From assembly GCF_040907265.1 (NCBI RefSeq), contig NZ_JBFOHP010000002.1:5766001-5830000 (forward strand): a stretch of 64,000 bases of DNA. The letters run 5' to 3'. The position numbers and the translations under genes are program-made. Below, piece by piece: positions 50,717-59,269 of this stretch. Each line of letters starts with the position of its first letter. Position 1 is the stretch's first letter. The notes under the pieces were generated by a model. It was not told the DNA's origin and searched no databases. It was given only the letters and a program-made list of their open reading frames with translations. Source of the stretch: Streptomyces sclerotialus (GTDB lineage: Bacteria; Actinomycetota; Actinomycetes; Streptomycetales; Streptomycetaceae).

Positions 50717-53116
50717 ATGGCCGCACGCGCTTCCCACTGGACCCGCAGGGGCTTCCTCGCGGCGGGCGGCGCGGGCGCGGCCGCCCTCACGCTGCCCGCG
50801 CCGGGCGCCCGGGCGGCCGGTTCCGGCCGGGCCGCCGACGACGAGTTCGCCACCCTGCGGCAGCGCTGGCTCGACCTCCAGCTGGGCACCGGCTACGACC
50901 CGGCGGCCGAGCCGTACGCCTCCCGGCTGCGGGAGACCGGCGACCTCGCACGGCGTTTCCGGGCTGCCATGGCGCCCGCCGCCGGCTCGCTCTGGCCCGA
51001 CTCCCCGTTCGAACCGTCGGCCGGCGTCACCCAGAGCTACAGCCGGCTCAACACCATGGCGCAGGCGTACGCCCAGCCCGGCACGGGCCTCACCGGGGAC
51101 GCCGGGCTCCTCACCGACGTGCTCACGGGCCTGGACCACCTCGACGCCCGGGTCTACCACCCGGACACCACCCGGTACGGCAACTGGTGGGACTGGCAGA
51201 TCGGCAGCCCGCGGCTGCTCCTCGACACGATGACGATCGTCGACGAGGCGCTCGGCGACGCGCGGCGCGGCCGGTACCTCGCCGCCGTCGACCACTTCGT
51301 GCCCGACTCGGTGCTCGGCGACTACACCGGGACGAGCACCGGCGCCAACCGCGTCGACCTGTGCCGGGTCGTCGCGGTGCGCGGCGTCCTCGGCCGGTCG
51401 GCGGCGAAGCTGGCGCTCGCCCGCGACGCCCTGTCGCCGGTCTTCCCGTACGTGACGAAGGGGGACGGGCTGTACGCCGACGGGTCGTTCGTCCAGCACA
51501 CCTGGGTCGCCTACTCCGGTACGTACGGATACGTGCTGCTGGACGGGCTCGGGCGGCTGTTCGCGCTGCTGCGGGGCAGCAGCTGGGAGGTGACCGACCC
51601 GAAGCGGCAGATCATCTTCGACAGCGTCGAGAACGCCTACGCGCCGCTGCTGCACAACGGTCTGATGATGGACAGCGTCAACGGGCGCGCGGTCAGCCGC
51701 GGTTACCTGGTCAGCGACGACCGGCAGGTGATGCGCAGCGACCACTTCCACGGGCACGCGCTGCTGGCCGCCGTCGCGGTGCTGGGGCAGGGGGCCTCGG
51801 CCGCCGAACGGGACCGCTGGCACGCCCTGCTCAAGGGCTGGATCGAGCGGGACACCACGCTGGACGTGCTGACCGACCGGCAGTTCGGGGTGGCGGACGC
51901 CGCCCGGCTGGCCGCCGTGGCCGCCGGGCCCGCCCCCGCCGCGCCCGAGCCCGTCGCGCACAAGCTGTTCCCCGCCATGGACCGCGCGGTGCACCGCCGT
52001 CCGGGTTTCGCCGCCAACATCTCCATGGCCTCGGAGCGGATCGCGTACTACGAGAACGGCAACGGCGAGAATCCGCGCGGCTGGCACACCGGCGCCGGAA
52101 TGCTCTACTGGTGGGGCGCGGACTTCGGGGGCGGCCAGTACACCGACTTCTTCTGGCCGACGGCCGACCCGTACCGGCTGCCGGGGACGACGGTCTCCAC
52201 CAAGCGACTCGCGGACAACGAGGGCGGCGGCTGGGGCGAGCCCAAGCCCGCCGCGTCGTGGGTGGGCGGCACGACGGACGGGGAGTTCGCCGCCGTGGGG
52301 CAGGACGTCCGCGGGCTCTCCTCGACGCTGCGGGCGAAGAAGTCCTGGTTCTGTCTGGCCGACGCGGTGGTCTGCCTCGGCGCCGGGATCACCGGGCGGG
52401 ACGGCGTGGCCGCCGAGACGATCGTCGACAACCGCAACCTCGGCGCCTCGGGCAGCCCGGTGCTCACCGTCGACGGCGTGCCGCAGCCCACGGCGACCGG
52501 CTGGACCGGCAGTTTCCCGCGGGCCCGCTGGGCGCACCTGGAAGGGCACGGCGGGTACGTCTTCCCGGGCGGCACGGAGCTGCGGGCGCTGCGTGAGGCG
52601 CGCACCGGCGCGTGGCGGGACATCAACACCGGCTCCTCGCCGGACCGGGTCACCCGCCGCTACCTCACGCTCTGGCGGGACCACGGGAAGGACCCGGCGG
52701 ACGCCTCGTACGCCTACGTCCTGATGCCGGGGGCCGGGCCGCGGCAGCTGGCCGCGCGCGCCGCCGACCGGCACTGGCTGCGGGTGCTCGCCAACACCGG
52801 CACGGCGCAGGCGGTGGCGGTGCGTGCGCTGGGGGTGACGGCGGCGAACTTCTGGGCGGCGGGTACGGCGGGGGAGCTGACCGTCTCAGGCCCGGTGTCC
52901 GTCCTGGTGCGCGGGCGCGGGCGGACGGCGACGCTGTGCGTGGCGGAGCCGCCGCGTACGGGGGAGCCGGTGGAGATCGTCTGGGACCGGCCGGTGCGGG
53001 GCGTGGTGAGCGCCGGGCCCGGGGTCACGGTCCTCGGTACCGGGCGGCGGCTGCGGCTGCGGATCGATCCCGGGAAGGTCTGCGCCACCCGTACCTGTAC
53101 GGTCACCACAGGCTGA
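50717..53116 (+). CDS. Tat-exported family 8 polysaccharide lyase
   Basis: Secreted lyase of 799 aa of the hyaluronate/chondroitin/xanthan lyase family, cutting uronic-acid polysaccharides by beta-elimination. The Tat signal is WTRRGFLAAGGAGAAALTLP. The N-terminal alpha/alpha toroid carries the catalytic Asn in NWWDWQIGSPRLL and catalytic His and Tyr in FVQHTWVAYSGTYGYVLL. Beta-sandwich domains follow (WGADFGGGQYTDFFWPTADPYRLPGTT is typical). The ATG is two bases after the preceding stop. The polymer target is not determinable. Confidence 0.92.
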   Translation: MAARASHWTRRGFLAAGGAGAAALTLPAPGARAAGSGRAADDEFATLRQRWLDLQLGTGYDPAAEPYASRLRETGDLARRFRAAMAPAAGSLWPDSPFEPSAGVTQSYSRLNTMAQAYAQPGTGLTGDAGLLTDVLTGLDHLDARVYHPDTTRYGNWWDWQIGSPRLLLDTMTIVDEALGDARRGRYLAAVDHFVPDSVLGDYTGTSTGANRVDLCRVVAVRGVLGRSAAKLALARDALSPVFPYVTKGDGLYADGSFVQHTWVAYSGTYGYVLLDGLGRLFALLRGSSWEVTDPKRQIIFDSVENAYAPLLHNGLMMDSVNGRAVSRGYLVSDDRQVMRSDHFHGHALLAAVAVLGQGASAAERDRWHALLKGWIERDTTLDVLTDRQFGVADAARLAAVAAGPAPAAPEPVAHKLFPAMDRAVHRRPGFAANISMASERIAYYENGNGENPRGWHTGAGMLYWWGADFGGGQYTDFFWPTADPYRLPGTTVSTKRLADNEGGGWGEPKPAASWVGGTTDGEFAAVGQDVRGLSSTLRAKKSWFCLADAVVCLGAGITGRDGVAAETIVDNRNLGASGSPVLTVDGVPQPTATGWTGSFPRARWAHLEGHGGYVFPGGTELRALREARTGAWRDINTGSSPDRVTRRYLTLWRDHGKDPADASYAYVLMPGAGPRQLAARAADRHWLRVLANTGTAQAVAVRALGVTAANFWAAGTAGELTVSGPVSVLVRGRGRTATLCVAEPPRTGEPVEIVWDRPVRGVVSAGPGVTVLGTGRRLRLRIDPGKVCATRTCTVTTG

Positions 53117-53343
53117 GCCGGCCGCCGGGCGGCACGGGCCTGGTCCCGCCGTCCGGCGCCGGTGCGGGCCGGTGGCCGGGGAGCGCGGTCAACCGGCGGA
53201 CCGCCACAAGAGCACACCGGTGTCTTTTGTGGGCCCCGTACAGCGCCCCGGGAGTGGTCGCCTGCGTCCGGGCCCTGGCTGCGCCCCGCGTGCAGCGTGG
53301 TTCTGTTCTGCCTGCCCACCATTTCGCGCTCGACGTTGTACGA

Positions 53344-53357
53344 AACCGACATCGGTT
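53344..53357. promoter_or_regulatory. Palindrome at the accB promoter
   Basis: AACCGA-CA-TCGGTT, a perfect 6-bp inverted repeat about 31-44 bases before the accB start codon. It overlaps the expected -35 region of the leaderless promoter. Confidence 0.45.
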
Positions 53358-53375
53358 CATGAGCACCTGTCCGCG

Positions 53376-53381
53376 TACCGT
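53376..53381 (+). promoter_or_regulatory. Probable leaderless -10 box (TACCGT) of accB
   Basis: TACCGT ends exactly 6 bases before the accB ATG. No ribosome site is seen. Confidence 0.5.
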
Positions 53382-53387
53382 CGATGC

Positions 53388-54971
53388 ATGACCACTGTCG
53401 AAGATGCGCCCGCCGAGGCGAACGACGCCCGCGGGCGCGTCGCCGAGCTGCACGCGATCCGTGAGCAGGCCCGGCGAGGCCCGAGTGAGCGCGCCACCGA
53501 GGCCCAGCGCGCCAAGGGCAAGCTCACCGCCCGCGAGCGGATCGACCTCCTGCTGGACGAGGGGTCGTTCAACGAGGTGGAGCCGCTGCGCCGGCACCGG
53601 GCGACCGGCTTCGGGCTGGAGAACAAGAAGCCCTACACCGATGGTGTGATCACCGGCTGGGGCACCGTGCACGGCCGTACCGTCTTCGTGTACGCGCACG
53701 ACTTCCGGATCTTCGGCGGCGCGCTGGGCGAGGCCCACGCCACCAAGATCCACAAGATCATGGACATGGCCATCCAGGCCGGTGCGCCGCTGGTGTCGCT
53801 GAACGACGGCGCCGGCGCCCGTATCCAGGAGGGCGTCTCGGCGCTCGCCGGTTACGGCGGCATCTTCCAGCGCAACACCAAGGCCTCGGGTGTCATCCCG
53901 CAGATCTCGGTGATGCTCGGCCCGTGCGCGGGCGGCGCGGCCTACAGCCCGGCGCTGACGGACTTCGTGTTCATGGTGCGGGAGACCTCGCAGATGTTCA
54001 TCACCGGACCCGACGTGGTCCGCGCGGTGACCGGCGAGGAGATCACCCAGGACGGGCTGGGCGGCGCGGACGTGCACGCCGAGACCTCGGGCGTGTGCCA
54101 CTTCGCGTACGACGACGAGGCCACCTGCCTGGAGGAGGTCCGTTACCTCCTCTCCCTGCTGCCGTCCAACAACCGTGAGAACCCGCCGTCGGTGCCCTGC
54201 GACGACCCGGCGGAGCGTACGGGGGATGCGCTGCTGGACCTGGTGCCGGCCGACGGCAACCGCCCGTACGACATGCGCAAGGTCATCGAGGAGCTCGTCG
54301 ACGACGGCGAGTTCCTGGAGGTCCACGAGCGCTGGGCGACCAACATCATCTGTGCGCTGTCCCGCATGGACGGCGAGGTCGTCGGCATCATCGCCAACCA
54401 GCCGCAGTCGCTGGCGGGCGTGCTGGACATCGAGGCGTCGGAGAAGGCCGCCCGCTTCGTCCAGATGTGCGACGCTTTCAACATCCCGATCCTCACGCTG
54501 CTGGACGTCCCCGGCTTCCTGCCGGGCGTCGACCAGGAGCACGGCGGGATCATCCGGCACGGCGCGAAGCTGCTGTACGCGTACTGCAACGCCACCGTGC
54601 CGCGGATCTCGGTCGTGCTGCGCAAGGCCTACGGCGGTGCTTACATCGTCATGGACTCCCAGTCCATCGGCGCCGACCTCACCTACGCCTGGCCGACCAA
54701 CGAGATCGCCGTGATGGGCGCCGAGGGCGCGGCCAACGTGATCTTCCGCAAGCAGATCGCCGAGGCGGACGACCCCGAGGCCATGCGGGCGCGCATGGTC
54801 AAGGAGTACAAGTCCGAGCTGATGCACCCGTACTACGCGGCCGAGCGCGGCCTGGTGGACGACGTGATCGACCCGGCCGAGACCCGCGAGGTGCTGATCC
54901 GCTCGCTGGCCATGCTCCGGTCCAAGCACGCCGACCTGCCGGCCCGCAAGCACGGCAACCCGCCGCAGTGA
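53388..54971 (+). CDS. accB: Acetyl/propionyl-CoA carboxylase beta (carboxyltransferase) subunit
   Basis: Carboxyltransferase subunit of the actinobacterial acyl-CoA carboxylase, 527 aa, making malonyl- or methylmalonyl-CoA for fatty acids and polyketides. Both crotonase-like halves are present. Oxyanion motifs: GGALGEAHATKIHKIMDM, GPCAGGAAYSPALTDF, and FLPGVDQEHGGIIRHGAKLL followed by LRKAYGGAYIVM. The next gene encodes the epsilon subunit, which identifies the pair as the accB-accE type rather than pccB. The biotinylated alpha subunit is not in the window. The start lacks a ribosome site; a leaderless promoter is likely. Confidence 0.95.
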   Translation: MTTVEDAPAEANDARGRVAELHAIREQARRGPSERATEAQRAKGKLTARERIDLLLDEGSFNEVEPLRRHRATGFGLENKKPYTDGVITGWGTVHGRTVFVYAHDFRIFGGALGEAHATKIHKIMDMAIQAGAPLVSLNDGAGARIQEGVSALAGYGGIFQRNTKASGVIPQISVMLGPCAGGAAYSPALTDFVFMVRETSQMFITGPDVVRAVTGEEITQDGLGGADVHAETSGVCHFAYDDEATCLEEVRYLLSLLPSNNRENPPSVPCDDPAERTGDALLDLVPADGNRPYDMRKVIEELVDDGEFLEVHERWATNIICALSRMDGEVVGIIANQPQSLAGVLDIEASEKAARFVQMCDAFNIPILTLLDVPGFLPGVDQEHGGIIRHGAKLLYAYCNATVPRISVVLRKAYGGAYIVMDSQSIGADLTYAWPTNEIAVMGAEGAANVIFRKQIAEADDPEAMRARMVKEYKSELMHPYYAAERGLVDDVIDPAETREVLIRSLAMLRSKHADLPARKHGNPPQ

Positions 54972-55023
54972 TCCCGTTACCGCTCTGTACCGCAGCACCC
55001 CTGCGACCTTGGAGACGACGAAA

Positions 55024-55236
55024 GTGAACCCTGCCGATATCTCCGACCGTTCCCTGGTCCGCGTCGAGAAGGGCGAGGCCAGCGAGGAGGAGCTCGCCGC
55101 GCTGACCGCGGTGCTGCTGGCGCGCGCCGCGCACCGGCCGGCCGCCGTCCCGGCGCAGCCGCACGCCACGGCGGCCCGCTGGCGCCGACTGGAGCGCCAG
55201 CGCGGCTTCCACGGCGCGCGCTCCTGGCAGCGGTGA
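55024..55236 (+). CDS. accE: Acyl-CoA carboxylase epsilon subunit
   Basis: A 70-aa protein with the epsilon-subunit pattern: VRVEKGEASEEELAALTAVLLAR near the N-terminus and a basic W-containing C-terminus (ARWRRLERQRGFHGARSWQR). It binds and stimulates the beta subunit. The GTG start follows CTTGGAGACGACGAAA. It is 52 bases after accB and is closed by a strong terminator. Confidence 0.9.
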   Translation: MNPADISDRSLVRVEKGEASEEELAALTAVLLARAAHRPAAVPAQPHATAARWRRLERQRGFHGARSWQR

Positions 55237-55250
55237 CGCGAAGTACGTAC

Positions 55251-55286
55251 GAAGGGCCCCGCACACCTCGGTGTGCGGGGCCCTTC
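55251..55286. terminator. Terminator after accE (stem identical to 58629-58664)
   Basis: Perfect 16-bp arms (GAAGGGCCCCGCACAC and complement) with tetraloop CTCG. The same stem with tetraloop CATG recurs at 58629-58664. Confidence 0.85.
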
Positions 55287-55301
55287 GGCGTGCCGGGGCG
55301 G

Positions 55302-56600
55302 TCAGGTGCGTACCGCGCCGGCCGCCTCGACCGCGGGCGCCGGGGGAGTGGTGTCCGCGGTCGCCTCGGGCAGCTTCAGGTACAGGGTCATCAGCGACGA
55401 GGCGACGTACAGCGCGGCGAAGATGACGACGACGCCGGCCGGGCCGACCGGGGTCAGGAAGAGGCTGACGATGGCGGGGCCGACGAAGGCCGCGCCGCCC
55501 GCGCCGAGGTTCAGCAGGGCCATGGCGCCGCCCTTGTTCTCCGGGGCCAGCGCCGGGATCAGCGCGGAGATGGGGACGAAGCCGGCCAGGGTGATGCCGT
55601 AGAGCATGCCGCAGACGATCGCGACCGGGTAGTTGCTGCCGACGGCCTGCGGCACGAAGTACAGCGTCAGGGTCGTCACCGCGCAGCCGATGCCGCCGAA
55701 GGAGGCGATCGTCCTCCGCCACCCGATCTTGTCGCCGACGACGCCGAAGACCAGGTTGAAGACGACGTTCGTGCCGTAGATCACGGCGAGCAGGGTCAGC
55801 CAGCGGCCCTCGCCGAAGCCCAGCTCCTTGCCGAAGAAGGTGGGCAGGAAGACCAGGAAGCCGAACTCGGGCGCCGTGTTGATGATGCGCACCACGCAGC
55901 CCACCGCGACCCGGGGATGCGTCCAGGCGATCGAGAGGCTGGAGACCAGTGACTGCACCGGCTTGACGTCCGGCGGTGCCAGCCGGGCGAAGCCGGTCCG
56001 CTCCTTCACGCCGAACATGCAGAAGGCGCCGCCGAGCACGATGATGCCGAGTGCCACCCACAACGTGCCGAACTGGCCGAAGACCGGGTTGCTCGCGCCG
56101 GCCACCAGCGAGCCCAGCGTGGGCAGACCGCCCGTGAAGGCCATGTAGAACCACCCGACCGCGGCACCCATCCGCGCCATGGGCGCCGTCGCCGTGATCC
56201 AGACCAGGAATCCGAAGGCGAACAGGGGGTAGCCGAAGCCGCGGAGGCCGTAGAAGACCAGCATCAGGGCGTAGTTCTGCGGGCCGAGCGCGAGGACCAG
56301 GAAGAGGACGTCGAAGACGATCCAGATCGCCAGCCCCAGCTGCATCACCCGGCGCGGCCCCCACAGGTCCGACAGCGCGCCGGAGAGCCACGAGGCGAGC
56401 ATGACCGTGACGCCGTAGGCGGTGATGACGTAGGAGGCGTGCACCTCGGTACCGGCGCCGTGGTCCGCCATGTACGGCGCGATGAAGCCCGACTCGACGC
56501 CATCGCCGATCATGAAGAGCAGCACGCCGAGGTAACCGAGGACCAGCGGCTTGGGGATGCCGAGACGGTCGGGCAGTGAGAGCGCCGATGGGGGAGCCAT
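55302..56600 (-). CDS. MFS polyol permease (RbtT/DalT/CsbX-like)
   Basis: Twelve-helix transporter of 432 aa. The N-terminal IPKPLVLGYLGVLLFMIGDGVESGFIAPYM is typical of the polyol permease branch of the major facilitator family (ribitol, arabitol and related polyols). The loop 2-3 motif reads SGALSDLWGPRRVM. The ATG follows CACGGAGGCGCGAC. It is divergent from a dihydroxyacetone-kinase-family gene, so the pair probably imports and phosphorylates a polyol or ketotriose/ketotetrose. Confidence 0.88.
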   Translation of the reverse strand: MAPPSALSLPDRLGIPKPLVLGYLGVLLFMIGDGVESGFIAPYMADHGAGTEVHASYVITAYGVTVMLASWLSGALSDLWGPRRVMQLGLAIWIVFDVLFLVLALGPQNYALMLVFYGLRGFGYPLFAFGFLVWITATAPMARMGAAVGWFYMAFTGGLPTLGSLVAGASNPVFGQFGTLWVALGIIVLGGAFCMFGVKERTGFARLAPPDVKPVQSLVSSLSIAWTHPRVAVGCVVRIINTAPEFGFLVFLPTFFGKELGFGEGRWLTLLAVIYGTNVVFNLVFGVVGDKIGWRRTIASFGGIGCAVTTLTLYFVPQAVGSNYPVAIVCGMLYGITLAGFVPISALIPALAPENKGGAMALLNLGAGGAAFVGPAIVSLFLTPVGPAGVVVIFAALYVASSLMTLYLKLPEATADTTPPAPAVEAAGAVRT

Positions 56601-56656
56601 GTCGCGCCTCCGTGGGAACGAGGGTGGTGAGGGTGTGACATCAGCAGCATGAATCC

Positions 56657-56680
56657 TGTGAACTTCACATGCAAGATGTG
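56657..56680. promoter_or_regulatory. Overlapping palindromes in the permease/kinase divergent promoter
   Basis: TGTGAA-C-TTCACA (56657-56669) is a perfect palindrome and overlaps CACAT-N5-ATGTG (56666-56680). Both lie in the AT-richer divergent region and suit a GntR- or LacI-class regulator, none of which is encoded nearby. Confidence 0.5.
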
Positions 56681-56811
56681 ATCCAGGGTTTTCCGGTCCG
56701 CGGTTCTCACGTGTTTCTCACAGTACTGAGCGTGATTTACGCGCTGAGGGGTGACGAATCTGTGATGCGGGTGTTAAATCCAACAGGGACGGATCAAAGG
56801 AGTGTGCCCTG

Positions 56812-58572
56812 ATGACCACGACGCCCGACGGCCTCGGACACAACGCCGCGACCTTCCGCGAGGACTGGCTGGAGGGACTGGCCGACGCCTACGCGCGCAC
56901 GCTCCGGCGGGTCCCCGGCACCTTCGGCGTGGTCGGCCACCACGCCCCGCGCCCCGGCAAGGTCGCCCTCGTCATCGGCGGCGGCTCCGGCCACTACCCG
57001 GCCTTCGCCGGACTGGTCGGGCCCGGGCTCGCGGACGCCGCCGCGGTCGGCGACGTCTTCGCCAGCCCCAGCGCCGAGCAGATCTACCGCACCGCCAAGG
57101 CCGCCGACGGCGGCGCCGGCGTCCTGATGTCCTACGGCAACTACGCGGGCGACGTGATGCACTTCGGCCTGGCCGCGCGCCGCCTCGCCGCCGAGGGCGT
57201 GCCCGTACGCACCGTCCTGGTCACCGACGACGTGGCCAGCGGCCCGCCGCCGGTGGCCGGCCAGGAGATCGACCCCTCACGCGACCGGCGCGGCGTGGCG
57301 GGCGACTTCTTCGTCTTCAAGGTGGCGGGCGCCGCCGCCGAGCGCGGCGACGACCTGGCCGGCGTGGCCCGCGTGGCGGCCCGCGCCAACGCCATGACCC
57401 GGACCTTCGGCGCCGCCTTCGCCGGCTGCACGCTGCCCGGCGCGGCCGAGCCGCTGTTCACCGTGCGCAGCGGCACCACGGAGCTGGGCATGGGCATCCA
57501 CGGCGAGCCCGGCCTGCGCACCACCCGCAGGCTCACCGCGAGCGAGCTCGCCGACGAACTGGTCGACAACCTCCTCCCGGAGCTGCCGCCGCTGCCCGAG
57601 GGCGCGGGCGGCCGGGTCGCGGTACTGCTCAACGGCCTCGGCCGGACCAAGTACGAAGAGATGTTCGTGATCTTCCGGCAGGTCAACCGGCGCCTGAAGG
57701 CGGCCGGGCTGACGCCCTTCCGGCCGGAGGTCGGCGAGTTCGTCACCTCGTTCGACATGGCGGGCGTCTCGCTGTCCGTGATGGTCCTCGACGAGGAGCT
57801 GGCCGAGCTGTACGACGCGCCGTGCGACACCCCGGCCTTCCGCAGCCTGCCGGTGCCCCGTAGGGACGCCGACGACGTACGGGAGACCCCGGCGCCCGCC
57901 GCTGAGCAGGCGCAGGCCGGGCCGCCCGCCGCAGACCTGCCCGCCACCGCCGCGCTCCAGGCCGCGCTGGACCTGGTCGCGGCCAACGAGGACGAGCTGG
58001 GCCGGCTGGACGGGGTCGCGGGCGACGGGGACCACGGCATCGGCATCGTCCGCGGGCTGCGCGCGGCCGTGGCCGCAGCGCGCGTCGACGAGCCGGGGCC
58101 GGCCGGGGACCCGCACTCGGCGGGCCGGGCGCTGCTCAGCGCGGGCCTGGCCCTCTCCGACGCCTCCGGTGGCGCGTCGGGCGCACTCTACGGGGCGCTG
58201 CTGGCCGAGGCCGGCGCCGTCCTCGTACGGGCCCCGGACGGCGCCCCCTGTACGACGGCGCTGCTCGCGGAGGCCGTGGCCGCGGCGCAGCGGGCGGTCG
58301 CCGAGCTGGGGGGTGCACGGGTCGGTGAGAAGACCATGCTGGACGCGGTGGATCCGTTCCGGGCCGAGCTGGCCGCGCGGGGCGCGGAGGACCTGGGGCC
58401 CGCGTGGCGGGCCGCGGCCGAGGTGGCCACGAAGGCCGCGGCCGCGACGGCGGAGCTGGTACCGGCCCGGGGGCGTGCGGCCCGGATGGGCGACATGGGG
58501 TACGGCCACGCGGATGCGGGTGCGACGTCGCTGGCCCTGATCGTCACCGCCGTGGGCGGCACGCTGCGCTGA
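56812..58572 (+). CDS. Dihydroxyacetone-kinase family protein (DhaK-DhaL fusion)
   Basis: ATP-dependent ketose kinase of 586 aa. The DhaK half (about 1-330) has GGGSGHYPAFAGLVGPGLADAA and the substrate-binding His in TELGMGIHGEPG. The DhaL half (about 370-586) has the nucleotide/metal motif GVAGDGDHGIGIVRGL. The HYPAF variant of the first motif is, from memory, found in erythrulose-kinase-like members, so a C4 ketose is an alternative substrate to dihydroxyacetone. The ribosome site AAAGGAG lies 10 bases before the ATG. Confidence 0.9.
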   Translation: MTTTPDGLGHNAATFREDWLEGLADAYARTLRRVPGTFGVVGHHAPRPGKVALVIGGGSGHYPAFAGLVGPGLADAAAVGDVFASPSAEQIYRTAKAADGGAGVLMSYGNYAGDVMHFGLAARRLAAEGVPVRTVLVTDDVASGPPPVAGQEIDPSRDRRGVAGDFFVFKVAGAAAERGDDLAGVARVAARANAMTRTFGAAFAGCTLPGAAEPLFTVRSGTTELGMGIHGEPGLRTTRRLTASELADELVDNLLPELPPLPEGAGGRVAVLLNGLGRTKYEEMFVIFRQVNRRLKAAGLTPFRPEVGEFVTSFDMAGVSLSVMVLDEELAELYDAPCDTPAFRSLPVPRRDADDVRETPAPAAEQAQAGPPAADLPATAALQAALDLVAANEDELGRLDGVAGDGDHGIGIVRGLRAAVAAARVDEPGPAGDPHSAGRALLSAGLALSDASGGASGALYGALLAEAGAVLVRAPDGAPCTTALLAEAVAAAQRAVAELGGARVGEKTMLDAVDPFRAELAARGAEDLGPAWRAAAEVATKAAAATAELVPARGRAARMGDMGYGHADAGATSLALIVTAVGGTLR

Positions 58573-58625
58573 CGGCCGCGCCGCCGTCGTCGCCGGCCGC
58601 GCAGTTCCCCGCGCCGCTTACGGCG

Positions 58626-58667
58626 CGCGAAGGGCCCCGCACACCATGGTGTGCGGGGCCCTTCGCG
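58626..58667. terminator. Perfect 42-bp palindromic terminator between dhaK-type gene and cvnD
   Basis: A perfect palindrome with 21-base arms centred at 58646/58647. Its inner 16-bp stem is identical to the accE terminator at 55251-55286. It separates convergent genes. Confidence 0.85.
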
Positions 58668-58690
58668 TACGGCGGGCGCGCCGTCAGGCG

Positions 58691-59269
58691 TCAGCGCAGG
58701 CGTGCCATGAGGGCGTGCTCCACGAGCGTGATGAGCGCGCTCTTGGCCTCGCTGCGGTGTCGTGCGTCCGTCGTGATGATCGGTGCGTCCGGGCCGATCT
58801 GCAGGGCCTCACGGACCTCGTCGGGGGTGTAGGGCTGATGTCCGTCGAAGCCGTTGAGGGCGATGACGAACGGCAGGCCGCTGTTCTCGAAGTAGTCGAC
58901 CGCCGGGAAACAGTCCGCCAGGCGGCGGGTGTCCACGAGCACCACGGCGCCGATCGCGCCGCGGACCAGGTCGTCCCACATGAACCAGAACCGGTCCTGA
59001 CCGGGCGTACCGAAGAGGTACAGGATCAGGTCCTGGTCGAGCGTGATGCGGCCGAAGTCCATGGCCACCGTCGTGGTGGTCTTGTCCGGCGCGTGCGTGA
59101 GGTCGTCGATGCCCGCCGAGGCGGAGGTCATCACGGCTTCGGTACGCAGCGGATTGATCTCAGAGACGGCCCCGACGAAGGTCGTCTTGCCCACGCCGAA
59201 GCCGCCCGCCACCACGATCTTCGCGGAGGTGGTGGAGCGGGCTGCACCGCTAGAGCTTGCGAAGTCCAC
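58691..59269 (-). CDS. cvnD: Conservon GTPase CvnD
   Basis: Small GTP-binding protein, 192 aa, last gene of a conservon operon. P-loop GGFGVGKTTFVGAVSEI, G3-like motif FGTPGQDRFWFMWDDLVRGA and ALNGFDG (a variant of NKxD) are visible. In Streptomyces conservons the GTPase associates with CvnA-C at the membrane in a G-protein-like complex that affects development. It overlaps the cvnC gene by 20 bases. A near-identical paralogue ends at 63844. Confidence 0.94.
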   Translation of the reverse strand: MDFASSSGAARSTTSAKIVVAGGFGVGKTTFVGAVSEINPLRTEAVMTSASAGIDDLTHAPDKTTTTVAMDFGRITLDQDLILYLFGTPGQDRFWFMWDDLVRGAIGAVVLVDTRRLADCFPAVDYFENSGLPFVIALNGFDGHQPYTPDEVREALQIGPDAPIITTDARHRSEAKSALITLVEHALMARLR

